Assembly (NCBI GenBank): GCA_016342585.1
Contig: JAEINK010000042.1
Location: 1 to 43,466 of the forward strand
From: Spirochaetales bacterium
Lineage (GTDB): Bacteria > Spirochaetota > Spirochaetia > UBA9216
Direction of reading: 5' to 3'
DNA length: 43,466 nucleotides
In this document: positions 22,750 through 30,913 of the stretch, in pieces
Layout: the number at the start of each line of letters is the position of its first letter
Numbering within the stretch: position 1 is the stretch's first letter
Position numbers and translations under genes: made by a program
The notes under the pieces: generated by a model
Database searches by the model: none
What the model was told of the DNA's origin: nothing
Seen by the model: the letters and a program-made list of their open reading frames with translations, nothing else

Positions 22750-23775
22750 ATGATGTTTAAAAAAAGTTGGAGAGGAACCTTTTTTTCTGTAATTCTGCTA
22801 TCCTTCTTCTGTATGTTATTTTCCGGCTGTTACTATATGAAACAGGGGCGATATCTGGTTTCTCATCAGGTAAAGGCGGATGCGGTAGGAAAGCTTCTTC
22901 AAAGAGAGGATTTACCTTCGGATGTCCGGGAGTTCCTCCTCCTGGTAGAGGATATAAGGAAATTCTCCCGGGAAGAGCTTGGGTTAAAAGAGAATAAAAA
23001 CTATACAACATTTCTCGATACGGGGAAGGATGTTCTTGCTTATGTGGTCTCGGCCTGTGACCCCCTTTCTTTTCAAACCTACATGTGGAAGTACCCTTTT
23101 CTTGGTAAAATGCCCTACAAGGGCTACTATGAACCGCAGGACGCCAGGCGAGAGGGTGGGCGTTTGGAGGAGAGAGGGCTCGATGTCTGGATTCGCGGAG
23201 TCGAAGGTTTTTCCACCCTGGGGATCTTTAAAGATCCCCTGTATAAATATATGCAGGATTATCCCGTTCACCGGTTGGCCAATCTTTTAATCCATGAGCA
23301 GACCCATGCTACAGTCTGGCGGAAGGAAGATATTTCCTTCAACGAGGACCTTGCCTCTTTTGTCGGGGATGAAGGAGCACGGCTCTATATCCTTTCAAGG
23401 TATGGCGAAGATTCGGATGAATTCAAGGCCATCGCCAAAGGGGAGGACGACTATAAACTCTTTGTGGAGGATATATTCACCTTGAGGGATGACCTCTCGC
23501 TTCTCTATGAGGAGGCTGAGCAGTCTGTTGAACCCGAAGCGGATACAGAGGGTTTTCTTGAGCGAAAGGGTGAAATTATAGCCGTTTTCCAGGAAAAATT
23601 TCGTTCTTCTTATGAAAATCGATACTCAAGTGATCGGTTTCTCGGCTTTGCAGACCTCCCGATAAATAATGCCTACCTCGATCTTTATCAGATATATGAG
23701 GGAAATCGGGCCTGGTTTGAGGAAAAATATGAGGAAGCAGGTGGTGATATGAAGGTTTTTCTGGCCTCCCTGTGA
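22750..23775 (+). CDS. Lipoprotein-type putative aminopeptidase (PF10023-like)
   Basis: A 341-residue envelope protein with a lipoprotein signal (hydrophobic core, then FSGC, with the lipid-bearing Cys at about 27). The N-terminal YYMKQGRYLVSHQ segment and the zinc-peptidase HEQTHATVW motif (HExxH class), followed by FNEDLASFVGDEGA, are diagnostic of the predicted aminopeptidase family. The second Glu of FNEDLASF is likely a third metal ligand. The protein would act on peptides at the outer-membrane or periplasmic face. There is no experimental substrate. It belongs to the run of same-strand genes from ispH, 21 bases after the hydrolase. Two ATGs in tandem mean the start could be 3 bases later. 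Confidence 0.85.
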   Translation: MMFKKSWRGTFFSVILLSFFCMLFSGCYYMKQGRYLVSHQVKADAVGKLLQREDLPSDVREFLLLVEDIRKFSREELGLKENKNYTTFLDTGKDVLAYVVSACDPLSFQTYMWKYPFLGKMPYKGYYEPQDARREGGRLEERGLDVWIRGVEGFSTLGIFKDPLYKYMQDYPVHRLANLLIHEQTHATVWRKEDISFNEDLASFVGDEGARLYILSRYGEDSDEFKAIAKGEDDYKLFVEDIFTLRDDLSLLYEEAEQSVEPEADTEGFLERKGEIIAVFQEKFRSSYENRYSSDRFLGFADLPINNAYLDLYQIYEGNRAWFEEKYEEAGGDMKVFLASL

Positions 23776-23873
23776 TATCTTTTTCCAGAATGAACAGTTT
23801 AATTTCAGTTCATGTTCTGCTTTGAAGAGCTATGGGGGTATTAATCCTTTTAACTGAAAATCAGGAGAATAAA

Positions 23874-24323
23874 ATGAATAAGAAGATTTTTTTGCTATGT
23901 GTCGCTTTTACCATTGTTTTTCTATCTGCCTGTGTTACCACACCCGCTAAAATCGATCAGGATCCCGGTCGATACAATGGAACCCTTGTTAAGGTCCGGG
24001 GAGAGGTTGAGAAAATATATAAAATACCCCTTACAGATATTTCCGTATTCCTCCTGCGTGATGATGAAATTGCTGTGCCGGTTGTCAGCCTTGTTGAGAG
24101 GGAAGAGGGGGGAAAGGTCGTGGTGAATGGTGAAGTCTGGGCTTTTCCCGAGGAGGGGATGAATGCCGGTTCCATTGAGGCTGTGGAGGCCGTGGAAGGT
24201 TTTCTTGTCGAAAATGATCTTGTCGGAAAGGAACGGGGACGCCAGGTTGCCGCTCTTGTTCTGACTGCTGTGCAGAAACTTGCGGCAGGATTGGGTGAGA
24301 TCTGGTTTATAATCGAAAAATAG
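23874..24323 (+). CDS. Small lipoprotein with an OB-like domain
   Basis: A 149-residue lipoprotein. The start at 23874 (MNKKIF) has an AGGAG ribosome binding site, and the upstream ATG at 23832 does not. The signal peptide ends in LSAC. The region PGRYNGTLVKVRGEVEKIYKIPLTD (written here across the domain start), followed by VFLLRDDEIAVPVVS, has the strand pattern of the OB-type domains that begin with a [YF]-x-G-x-x-V-x-V-x-G motif in other envelope lipoproteins. It ends close to the convergent HAD-IB gene, 7 bases away. Function is unknown. Confidence 0.75.
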   Translation: MNKKIFLLCVAFTIVFLSACVTTPAKIDQDPGRYNGTLVKVRGEVEKIYKIPLTDISVFLLRDDEIAVPVVSLVEREEGGKVVVNGEVWAFPEEGMNAGSIEAVEAVEGFLVENDLVGKERGRQVAALVLTAVQKLAAGLGEIWFIIEK

Positions 24324-24330
24324 GGATAAC

Positions 24331-24990
24331 TTAACCCAGGGTTTTGTGAAAATTCCGACAGGTCCACCCCTGTCGTTTCGCCTCTTTCCTTAGTCTGCTG
24401 TCCGGGTTGACCGGAACCGCTTGACCGCAGGCTTCGAGAAGGGGGAGATCATTATACGAATCAGAGTAAAAGGCCGCATTGTCCAGGGATAAGCCCTTAT
24501 TTCTGAAATATTCAACTACTGCATTCAGTTTGTTTTTCCCGAATACCGCATTTCCTATGGTCCTCCCCGTAGTCACCCCATCGACGAACTCAAGACGGGT
24601 TGAGATATATTCATCAATTCCCAGGAACTTCATGATCGGTTCAATGAAGAAATCCACCGAGGAGGTGGCCACAATTATTCGCTCCCCCTTTTCTTTCAGC
24701 TCGTTAATTAAGGCGATTCCTTCGGCGTACAAGTGTTTTTTACCATAATTATCGAAGGATTCGATGGAGAGATCCGTAAGGACTTTTTGTGGAATATTCT
24801 TATATTTCCTGACTTCAATTTCGATGAACTCCGGTTCAATTACCGCCAGCTTATAGAGTATCCACTTCCATGGGATTTTGGCAATCTGCGGCAGGGTTAT
24901 AAACCCCTTGTTAAGCCCTGCTCTTATAAAAGCATGAGTTGTAGAACGCTTAATTAGTGTGTGATCAATATCAAAAATGTGAATGTTCAT
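24331..24990 (-). CDS. HAD-IB family phosphatase
   Basis: A 219-residue HAD-superfamily subclass IB phosphatase related to SerB and CicA. Motif I is HIFDIDHTLIKRST at the N-terminus, motif II is IVATSSVDFF near residue 105, the motif III lysine is in VFGKNKLNAV near 148, and motif IV is YSDSYNDLPLLEA near 173. It is the last gene of an operon with PlsC-like acyltransferase and lipid-kinase genes and overlaps the acyltransferase stop by one base (TAATG). This context suggests a lipid phosphate such as phosphatidate or lysophosphatidate as substrate rather than phosphoserine. That is inference from neighbours. Confidence 0.85.
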   Translation of the reverse strand: MNIHIFDIDHTLIKRSTTHAFIRAGLNKGFITLPQIAKIPWKWILYKLAVIEPEFIEIEVRKYKNIPQKVLTDLSIESFDNYGKKHLYAEGIALINELKEKGERIIVATSSVDFFIEPIMKFLGIDEYISTRLEFVDGVTTGRTIGNAVFGKNKLNAVVEYFRNKGLSLDNAAFYSDSYNDLPLLEACGQAVPVNPDSRLRKEAKRQGWTCRNFHKTLG

Positions 24991-25694
24991 TACTCTTCCT
25001 GTCCGATAAACTTAAGATGTTTTGAGGTCATTTTAGATAGATCCGCATAAGGGCCCCTCATCTCCTCCGGGAGGAGTAAGGCCATCTGGTACATGATTTC
25101 ATCAGTCATCTCTTTTCTGATAGAAGCGTCGGTCTTTTCTGCTTTGTTTAAATAGAATGGATGACCTACTTTCCATTCTACCCTGGTTCTTCGTAATTTT
25201 CGAAAATTTTCCCAGAATTTTTCTCCACCATAATGAATAACCGGAAGGATGGGGGCTCCCGTCATCAAAGCCATTGATACAATCCCCGGTTTCCCATCCT
25301 GCAGTATCCCTGTGACACTCCTTGTTCCTTCGGGAGCTACAACTATGAAGTCCCCTTCTGCGAGAGATTCACGTACCTCCCTGAAGGCATTCATATTGAT
25401 CCCGCCCCTATCCACCGGGATGGCTCTATAGGTATCAACCAGATACTTCATCAGAGGACTTTCCCAGGTCTCTTTCTTTACAAATCCCCTCATTCTTCTT
25501 GGCATTAGTTTAACCTGAATCAGCGGAACTTCAAGGAAATTAATATGATTCATACAAATAATCATCGGACCTTCCCTGTTGATCTTCGAAAATTCACTGG
25601 AATCAACCCGGGTGATAATTCTTAATACCGTCTTGATAAATAGGGTGATGATAAAGATTCTGAACCGTGATGGTTTATTTTGCCTCTCTTTCAT
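24990..25694 (-). CDS. PlsC-like 1-acylglycerol-3-phosphate acyltransferase
   Basis: A 234-residue membrane-associated acyltransferase of the PlsC/AGPAT family. The catalytic motif reads NHINFLEVP, that is H-x4-E where most members have H-x4-D. The codon is a clear GAA. Later motifs are intact: AIPVDRGG, VVAPEGTRS and a P-rich ALMTGAPILPV. An N-terminal hydrophobic helix (about 12-28) would anchor it to the membrane. It would acylate lysophosphatidic acid or a related lysolipid. It lies between a lipid kinase (1 base upstream) and a HAD-IB phosphatase in one operon, so phosphatidate metabolism is the likely theme. Confidence 0.87.
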   Translation of the reverse strand: MKERQNKPSRFRIFIITLFIKTVLRIITRVDSSEFSKINREGPMIICMNHINFLEVPLIQVKLMPRRMRGFVKKETWESPLMKYLVDTYRAIPVDRGGINMNAFREVRESLAEGDFIVVAPEGTRSVTGILQDGKPGIVSMALMTGAPILPVIHYGGEKFWENFRKLRRTRVEWKVGHPFYLNKAEKTDASIRKEMTDEIMYQMALLLPEEMRGPYADLSKMTSKHLKFIGQEE

Positions 25695-25695
25695 C

Positions 25696-26613
25696 TTAGG
25701 TATGAATTATCTTTATCGGGCTTGGAATACATTTGATCTCAAGTTCTTTCCCTTCGGTACAGATTGTCTCCCCGTCGGCATGGACCACCATGCCGCCCTT
25801 CAGAGCTTTCAGCGTGAAAGAATCTGCCCGGTCGATTGTTATCCCCGGAAGCCTTTTCTGGGTTCCCTTTGTATAATGGATAATGGTCTTTATAAGCTGT
25901 CTTCTGTTTTTATGGGCAACCATACAGAGGTCAAGAAGTCCGTCATTATTTACTGCTTCGGGCGCCATATAGAAAAGGCCACCCATCCTGTTTCCATTCA
26001 TGATCGAAATCTGGATGGCACGTAGACTCGTTGTGTTTCCGTTGTAGGTAATTTCAATTTCCGGTGAATCGGAGAACTTGATCAGGGTTTTCATTGTCCC
26101 GAAAACATAGGCAAATTCATCCTTGACGTTTTTCATCTTTGCCGCTTCAAGACCTACTACAGTATCAAATCCGGCACCTATCCCGTTTCCGAAATACCTT
26201 CCCTCCGGATAGAACCCGCCGGTTATCACTCCCACATCCAGGGGGGATGTTTTACCGGCTATCATGATTTCCAGCGCCTCATCAAGGACGGCCGGGACAT
26301 GGCCTCCATAGGAGAAGTCATTCCCCCTCCCCAGGGGGAGAACCCCGAAAGTCGGGATTGTCTCTGCCTTGCCTTTCATCAGGCCATTAATCACTTCATT
26401 ACAGGTGCCGTCCCCTCCGGCCGCGATTATGGCCGTATCATCATCCCGGGCATGCTCTGCAGCAATCTCTGCCGCATGGCCGACCTTTTCGGTATAGACA
26501 ATCTCGTATTCGATCCCTTTCGTGTTGAGAAAATCGTGAATCAGGGGCAGTTTGCCTGTTGCGGCACCCTTTCCTGCTGTCGGGTTTAAAATAATCAGGT
26601 ATCTCTTGAGCAT
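25696..26613 (-). CDS. Diacylglycerol/lipid kinase family protein (YegS/BmrU-like)
   Basis: A 305-residue lipid kinase of the DAGK catalytic-domain family. It has an N-terminal LIILNPTAGKG loop, the AAGGDGTCNEVINGL nucleotide motif near residue 60, and VLPLGRGNDFSYG near 90. A C-terminal beta domain follows (GGLFYMAPEAVNNDGLLDL and HADGE). It phosphorylates diacylglycerol or a similar lipid with ATP. The start at 26613 (MLKRY) has a GGAGG ribosome binding site, while the ATGs further upstream have none. It is the first gene of the lipid operon. Its product, phosphatidate, could be the substrate or product of the other two enzymes. Confidence 0.9.
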   Translation of the reverse strand: MLKRYLIILNPTAGKGAATGKLPLIHDFLNTKGIEYEIVYTEKVGHAAEIAAEHARDDDTAIIAAGGDGTCNEVINGLMKGKAETIPTFGVLPLGRGNDFSYGGHVPAVLDEALEIMIAGKTSPLDVGVITGGFYPEGRYFGNGIGAGFDTVVGLEAAKMKNVKDEFAYVFGTMKTLIKFSDSPEIEITYNGNTTSLRAIQISIMNGNRMGGLFYMAPEAVNNDGLLDLCMVAHKNRRQLIKTIIHYTKGTQKRLPGITIDRADSFTLKALKGGMVVHADGETICTEGKELEIKCIPSPIKIIHT

Positions 26614-26698
26614 AGAGGCCTCCATGGAATATTGTCGAACTATATATTTATAGTTCATTGGCCGGCGGTTGTAAAGGAATCAACAGAGGGCCTGACAC

Positions 26699-26729
26699 TT
26701 GACATAACGGCTCATTTTTCGGATATTCT
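26699..26729 (+). promoter_or_regulatory. Candidate promoter of the thrS T-box leader
   Basis: A consensus TTGACA at 26699-26704 and TATTCT at 26724-26729 are 19 bases apart, a little long. Transcription would begin around 26737, just before the first conserved T-box leader bases. Confidence 0.5.
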
Positions 26730-26736
26730 AATCAAA

Positions 26737-27070
26737 GCGTTGACGGAGACGAGTAGGCGGTGCCTGCCGGACGAGAGAGAAAGATCCCCGGGCTGGAAGA
26801 TCTTTCCCGGTAAGACTGTAATGAACTGTATTGTTCATTTTTTGAACATTTCGGGATGACCCGAATTATGGTACACTTTTACTGAAAACCCCTCCTGAGC
26901 TGCTTTTCTGAAAAGGGTATCCCGTTGTTTCGGGATTTCTTAGTATGGAAGGCCGTTATCCTGCGTTAAAGGATTATTAAAGTGCGTGTTTTTTCCTTCG
27001 GAAAAATGCGAATTAAGGTGGAACCGCGGATTGTCACGGGAAAAGAACCCTGTGCTTTTCGTCCTTTTTT
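26737..27070 (+). ncRNA. T-box riboswitch leader (threonyl-tRNA sensing)
   Basis: The T-box signature AAGGTGGAACCGCG lies at 27015-27028 and differs by one base from the consensus AGGGTGGNACCGCG. A GAGAGAG loop-E-like segment is at about 26770 and the Stem I apical GGGCTGG is at about 26789. AAAGAT (5') and ATCTTT (3') pair around the apex. A candidate specifier codon ACT (Thr), followed by a purine, is at 26825-26827. The bulge TGGA would pair with a tRNA acceptor end that has discriminator U. A terminator can form from AAGG (27015-27018) with CCTT (27063-27066) enclosing CAC/GTG and GG/CC pairs, with the T run at 27065-27070. A Stem III hairpin TTTTTCC/GGAAAAA precedes the T-box. Uncharged tRNA-Thr would stabilise the antiterminator and allow thrS expression. 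Confidence 0.85.
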
Positions 27071-27119
27071 ACCGGCCTTGACGGTTTACGGCGTTGCCGT
27101 AACGTTCAATCCGGTTTTT
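27071..27119 (+). terminator. Second terminator-like hairpin between T-box and thrS
   Basis: A long imperfect stem pairs ACCGG (27071-27075) with CCGGT (27111-27115), TTGA with TCAA, and TTACGGC (27086-27092) with GCCGTAA (27096-27102). Five T end it at 27115-27119. It lies between the T-box terminator and thrS, with about 130 more leader bases before the gene. Confidence 0.6.
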
Positions 27120-27250
27120 GTTCACTGCTAAGCATGCGGATGAACGGACTCGACAGCCTGGAAAAACATCCTGTCGTGTAGAAAAGAAGGATGGACGGCA
27201 TGGGGTTCTTTTTTTATCCCTTCCGTACTTCCTTAAAAAAGGAGAGAGAT

Positions 27251-28993
27251 ATGTCTAAAGACAAAAGTGAAAAACTTGAAATGATCCGGCACTCTATGGC
27301 CCATGTAATGGCCGAAGCTGTCATCCAGATCTTTCCAGAAGCTAAAGTGGCGATCGGTCCATCTATTGAAAATGGATTTTACTATGATTTTGACCTTCCC
27401 CGGGCTTTGAAACCCGAAGACCTTGAGGATATTTCTGAAAGGATGACTGGAATTATCAAGGCGCAGGTCCCCTTTGAGAAATCTGTGATTTCTAGGGAGA
27501 AAGCCCTGGAGATGTTTGTCGATCAGCCTTACAAAATCGAGCTTATAAATGATCTACCCGAAGATGCGGAGCTTTCCATCTATAATCAGGGTGGTTTTAT
27601 AGACCTTTGCCGGGGACCCCATGTGGAGAATTCCGGAAAACTGAATCCCCAGTCCTTCAAACTCCTCTCTGTAGCCGGTGCCTACTGGCGTGGTGATGAA
27701 TCACGCCCCATGCTCCAGCGGATTTATGGAACAGCCTTCACGAATCCGAAGGATCTTCGGCTTCACCTTCAGCATCTTGAAGAGATGGAGAAGCGGGATC
27801 ATCGAAAGCTCGGTAAGGAGCTGGATCTCTTCTCCCTCCATGAGAAAGCCGGCGCCGGACTTGTTTACTGGCACCCCAAGGGGGCCCGGATCCGAATGGC
27901 CATCGAAGATTTCTGGAGGGCCGAGCACTACAAGAACGGTTACGAGATGGTTTACACCCCCCATATTGGTAAATCATGGCTCTGGGAAACCTCCGGACAC
28001 CTGGATTTCTACAACGAAGGGATGTACCCCTCCATGGAGATGGATAATGCCGAGTATTATCCCAAACCCATGAATTGTCCCTTCCATATCATGATCTATA
28101 ACAACACAAAACACTCCTACCGTGAACTGCCCTGCCGATGGGCGGAGCTGGGAACTGTGTACAGATACGAAAAGTCGGGGGTTCTTCATGGGCTCTTACG
28201 GGTCCGGGGATTTACACAGGATGACGCCCATATCATCTGTACTCCCGATCAGATCGAAGAGGAGATCCTCCGGGTTCTTCGTTTCAGTCTGTTCATGCTC
28301 AGAAGTTTCGGATTTTCCGATATCCAGGCGTATCTATCCACAAAACCTGATAAATCGGTAGGAGACAAAGCCAAATGGGATACTGCTACCGAATCACTCC
28401 GGAAGGCCGTTGAAGCGGAGAACCTTGAGTACGATGTCGATGAGGGGGGAGGCGCTTTCTACGGACCGAAGATCGACCTTAAGATCAAGGATGCCATGGG
28501 ACGATCCTGGCAGCTCTCTACAATACAGTTCGACTTCAACCTTCCCGAACGGTTTAATATGACTTTCGTTGATCATGACGGTCAGGAAAAACAGCCCTTC
28601 ATGGTGCATCGGGCCCTCCTCGGTTCTATTGAAAGATTCTTCGGTGTACTCCTTGAGCATTATGCCGGAGCCTTCCCCGTCTGGCTTTCACCCGTTCAAG
28701 CCATGGTTATTCCTGTGGCCACAGCCTTCGATGAGTATGCCCGAAAGGTCGAGGCTGACCTCCGGGCAGCTGGTATCCGGGTGGATGCTGATATGAGCGA
28801 CCTCCGGATGAATGCCAAGATCAGGAATGCCCAGAATCAGAAGATTCCCTACATGATTGTCATTGGTGAAAAAGAGGCCGAAGCCGGCGCCATTTCCATC
28901 CGGCTCCGAACCGGAAAACAGACCAATGGTATACCGCTTGATGAGGGGATCGCCTTTATCAAAGATAAGATCGAGAAGAAAGAAGAACTTTAA
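27251..28993 (+). CDS. thrS: Threonyl-tRNA synthetase lacking the TGS domain
   Basis: ThrRS of 580 residues that charges tRNA-Thr. The start at 27251 (MSKDKSEK) has AAGGAG upstream, while the ATG at 27191 has none and adds no domain. The protein begins directly with the editing domain, HSMAH (H14/H18) and GFIDLCRGPHV. It therefore lacks the roughly 60-residue N-terminal TGS domain of E. coli ThrRS, as other spirochaetes do. The class II core follows: MNCPFHIMIY with the zinc cysteine, RWAELGTVYRYEKSG (motif 2), the zinc/threonine histidines in HRALLGSIERFFGVLLEHYAG (motif 3 region), and a C-terminal anticodon-binding domain starting at about residue 480. It is controlled by the T-box leader and ends in a strong terminator. 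Confidence 0.95.
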   Translation: MSKDKSEKLEMIRHSMAHVMAEAVIQIFPEAKVAIGPSIENGFYYDFDLPRALKPEDLEDISERMTGIIKAQVPFEKSVISREKALEMFVDQPYKIELINDLPEDAELSIYNQGGFIDLCRGPHVENSGKLNPQSFKLLSVAGAYWRGDESRPMLQRIYGTAFTNPKDLRLHLQHLEEMEKRDHRKLGKELDLFSLHEKAGAGLVYWHPKGARIRMAIEDFWRAEHYKNGYEMVYTPHIGKSWLWETSGHLDFYNEGMYPSMEMDNAEYYPKPMNCPFHIMIYNNTKHSYRELPCRWAELGTVYRYEKSGVLHGLLRVRGFTQDDAHIICTPDQIEEEILRVLRFSLFMLRSFGFSDIQAYLSTKPDKSVGDKAKWDTATESLRKAVEAENLEYDVDEGGGAFYGPKIDLKIKDAMGRSWQLSTIQFDFNLPERFNMTFVDHDGQEKQPFMVHRALLGSIERFFGVLLEHYAGAFPVWLSPVQAMVIPVATAFDEYARKVEADLRAAGIRVDADMSDLRMNAKIRNAQNQKIPYMIVIGEKEAEAGAISIRLRTGKQTNGIPLDEGIAFIKDKIEKKEEL

Positions 28994-29019
28994 ATTGCAG
29001 GGTTTCGTATAAGTATGAT

Positions 29020-29057
29020 AAAGACCGGTTGTTCTCCTGGGTGGCCGGTCTTTTTAT
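29020..29057 (+). terminator. Terminator of thrS
   Basis: A 9-bp stem (AAAGACCGG, 29020-29028) pairs with CCGGTCTTT (29045-29053), and the T run continues to 29055. Confidence 0.9.
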
Positions 29058-29070
29058 TGTAGATACTCGT

Positions 29071-29931
29071 TCAATCTTTAAGTAGTTCCTTATATTTCAT
29101 ATCTTCATCCAGAATATGAGTCAGCACCCACTCCTTCAGGAACTGAAGCATTTCCGTATTAAGGGTCTCCTTTTCGAGGTTATATTCCCGGGCAAAGTCC
29201 TGAATTCTCAGTATAAACCCCTGGTGCAACTCTCTATGCTCAAGAATATTCTCGAAATTATGCTTGGCCATTAACTCTTCCTCATAGGAAAAGTGATATT
29301 GGGAGTAATAAAAAAGTTTCTGGATAATGCTTGGTAAAAACATTCTGGCCCTGTCCGATGAAGCTTTCTGAAGATCTTTTATCTGCTGCATAATGTAGAC
29401 CAACTCTTTATGCTGGTGATCTAAAGTATAATTTTCAATTTGCAGTTTTTTCTTTTCCCATATAGACAAGGCCTCGGTTATGGATTCCTTTGTTGATTTA
29501 TCCGAGCTGTTAAAATGAATCGAGGGGTTTATTCCCTGTGCTTTAAAATAGTCCGCATAGACACGATCCTCTCCCTGAATGTGGGTTACAATCCAGTCGA
29601 CCATAAAATCCAATGGTTCGTCGAGGGTATAATTGGGTTTATCACGATAATCCTGCAGGTACACCTTCAGTCTCTGAGTAAACTCTCTATGTTTTGATAT
29701 ATGTGACAGGTATTTTGCATATCCATATTTTTTAAACATTCCTTCTTCTGATGAAAAATGATAGTTGGTGTAGCTATAAATTCTTTTTAAAACTGGAATC
29801 AGATTCCTGTCCTTCACTTCCTTCTGACTTTCATCATAAATCTGGTTTGTTAAAATAAACAGCTGTTTGTGCTGTTCATCAATTTCCGGGATTCCAATGC
29901 TGTGCTTGTCATCAATCCATATAATAAACAT
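29071..29931 (-). CDS. Tandem bacteriohemerythrin protein
   Basis: Two complete hemerythrin domains in 286 residues. In domain 1 (about 1-132) ligands are seen in EIDEQHKQL, YHFSSEEGMF, HISKHREF and THIQGED. In domain 2 (about 150-284) they are in LDHQHKEL, YHFSYEEELM, EHRELHQGF and THILDEDMKY. Each therefore has five histidines plus acidic ligands for a diiron site that binds O2 (or NO). Such proteins in anaerobes and spirochaetes may store or scavenge oxygen, or deliver it for chemotaxis. This copy has no methyl-accepting or GGDEF domain. No signal peptide is visible. It sits alone, convergent with thrS. Confidence 0.9.
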   Translation of the reverse strand: MFIIWIDDKHSIGIPEIDEQHKQLFILTNQIYDESQKEVKDRNLIPVLKRIYSYTNYHFSSEEGMFKKYGYAKYLSHISKHREFTQRLKVYLQDYRDKPNYTLDEPLDFMVDWIVTHIQGEDRVYADYFKAQGINPSIHFNSSDKSTKESITEALSIWEKKKLQIENYTLDHQHKELVYIMQQIKDLQKASSDRARMFLPSIIQKLFYYSQYHFSYEEELMAKHNFENILEHRELHQGFILRIQDFAREYNLEKETLNTEMLQFLKEWVLTHILDEDMKYKELLKD

Positions 29932-30002
29932 AATTTAATTATGTTTAACTTATGCATCATTGTCAAATCTATAGTATTAATAATAAGGGAGATATAAAGT
30001 AT

Positions 30003-30887
30003 ATGAAACTGCAAATACAGGCACTTTGTAAGCCGGGCCCGGTTTCCATAAAGGATATGGAGAAACTCATCGAAATCTGTAATAGCCATGATAAGACCGG
30101 TTATTCCCTCGATGTAGATGATGCTTTTAAAGGACCTGATGATATAAACACCTTCCTTCTGTATTCCAGGGGTGTGCTCTTAAGCTGCATTACCCTTTTT
30201 ACACCTTCTGCGAAGGAGGCCGAGGTTTCGGCTTTTACTCACCCTGAGCATCGGCGAAAGGGGTATTTCGGGAATCTGCTGAAAGCTGTTGTTTCGGAGA
30301 TTAGCCGGAGGGGGATTCCTGACCTGCTTTTCGTTTGTGATAGAGGGTCTGCCGATGGAAAGGCTGTTGCAGAAGGTCTTGGCAGCAAGTATGACTTCTC
30401 GGAATACGCCATGGAGTATGAGAGGAATTTTGTCGGGGAGGATACAGAATCTGTTGCGAGTAGGGGATTGGTGATAAGGCCCTCCCTCCTTTTGGATCAT
30501 GATGAACTACTGAACCTTTCTATGATCACCTTTAATGAAAACCGGGAGGATGCAGAGAATTATTTAAAATCTGTTTTTGAGTCGGAGCGTCGTATTCAAC
30601 ATGTCGGGATCTTAAATGATAAAATCGTCGGCATGGTGAGTGTCTACAGGGAGCCGGGAAAATCGTATATCCATGGGCTTTCTGTTCTGCCTGAATACAG
30701 AAAACGAGGGATTGGCAGGCAACTCCTGAAGTTCAAAGTCAGGGAGGCGCTTTGCGCAAATCCTGATTGGAAAATTGAACTGGAGGTTCAGACTGAAAAC
30801 AGGGGAGCCCTTTCCATCTATGAGGATAGCGGTTTTTCGATCACCGCCTGTTATGAGTATTTTCGAAAATCGGTTGAATCTTTATAG
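30003..30887 (+). CDS. Double-GNAT acetyltransferase family protein
   Basis: A 294-residue protein with two GNAT folds. The start at 30003 (MKLQIQALCK) has an AGGGAG ribosome binding site about 11 bases upstream. The first fold (about 1-150) has HPEHRRKGYFGNLLKAVV, a good acetyl-CoA motif A. The second (about 165-290) has LPEYRKRGIGRQLLKFKV followed by NRGALSIYEDSGF, the most typical GNAT signature, which suggests an active C-terminal site. The N-terminal half may be a regulatory or substrate-binding copy. The acetyl acceptor is unknown. An Hsp70-like gene follows 26 bases later on the same strand. Confidence 0.85.
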   Translation: MKLQIQALCKPGPVSIKDMEKLIEICNSHDKTGYSLDVDDAFKGPDDINTFLLYSRGVLLSCITLFTPSAKEAEVSAFTHPEHRRKGYFGNLLKAVVSEISRRGIPDLLFVCDRGSADGKAVAEGLGSKYDFSEYAMEYERNFVGEDTESVASRGLVIRPSLLLDHDELLNLSMITFNENREDAENYLKSVFESERRIQHVGILNDKIVGMVSVYREPGKSYIHGLSVLPEYRKRGIGRQLLKFKVREALCANPDWKIELEVQTENRGALSIYEDSGFSITACYEYFRKSVESL

Positions 30888-30913
30888 GGTTCCATGTTAT
30901 CACTTTCACTCCT

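Noticed and set aside
26632..26859. A 75-codon open frame upstream of thrS
   Set aside because: It lies over the promoter and T-box Stem I, has no ribosome binding site and no protein-like pattern. The RNA explanation is much stronger.
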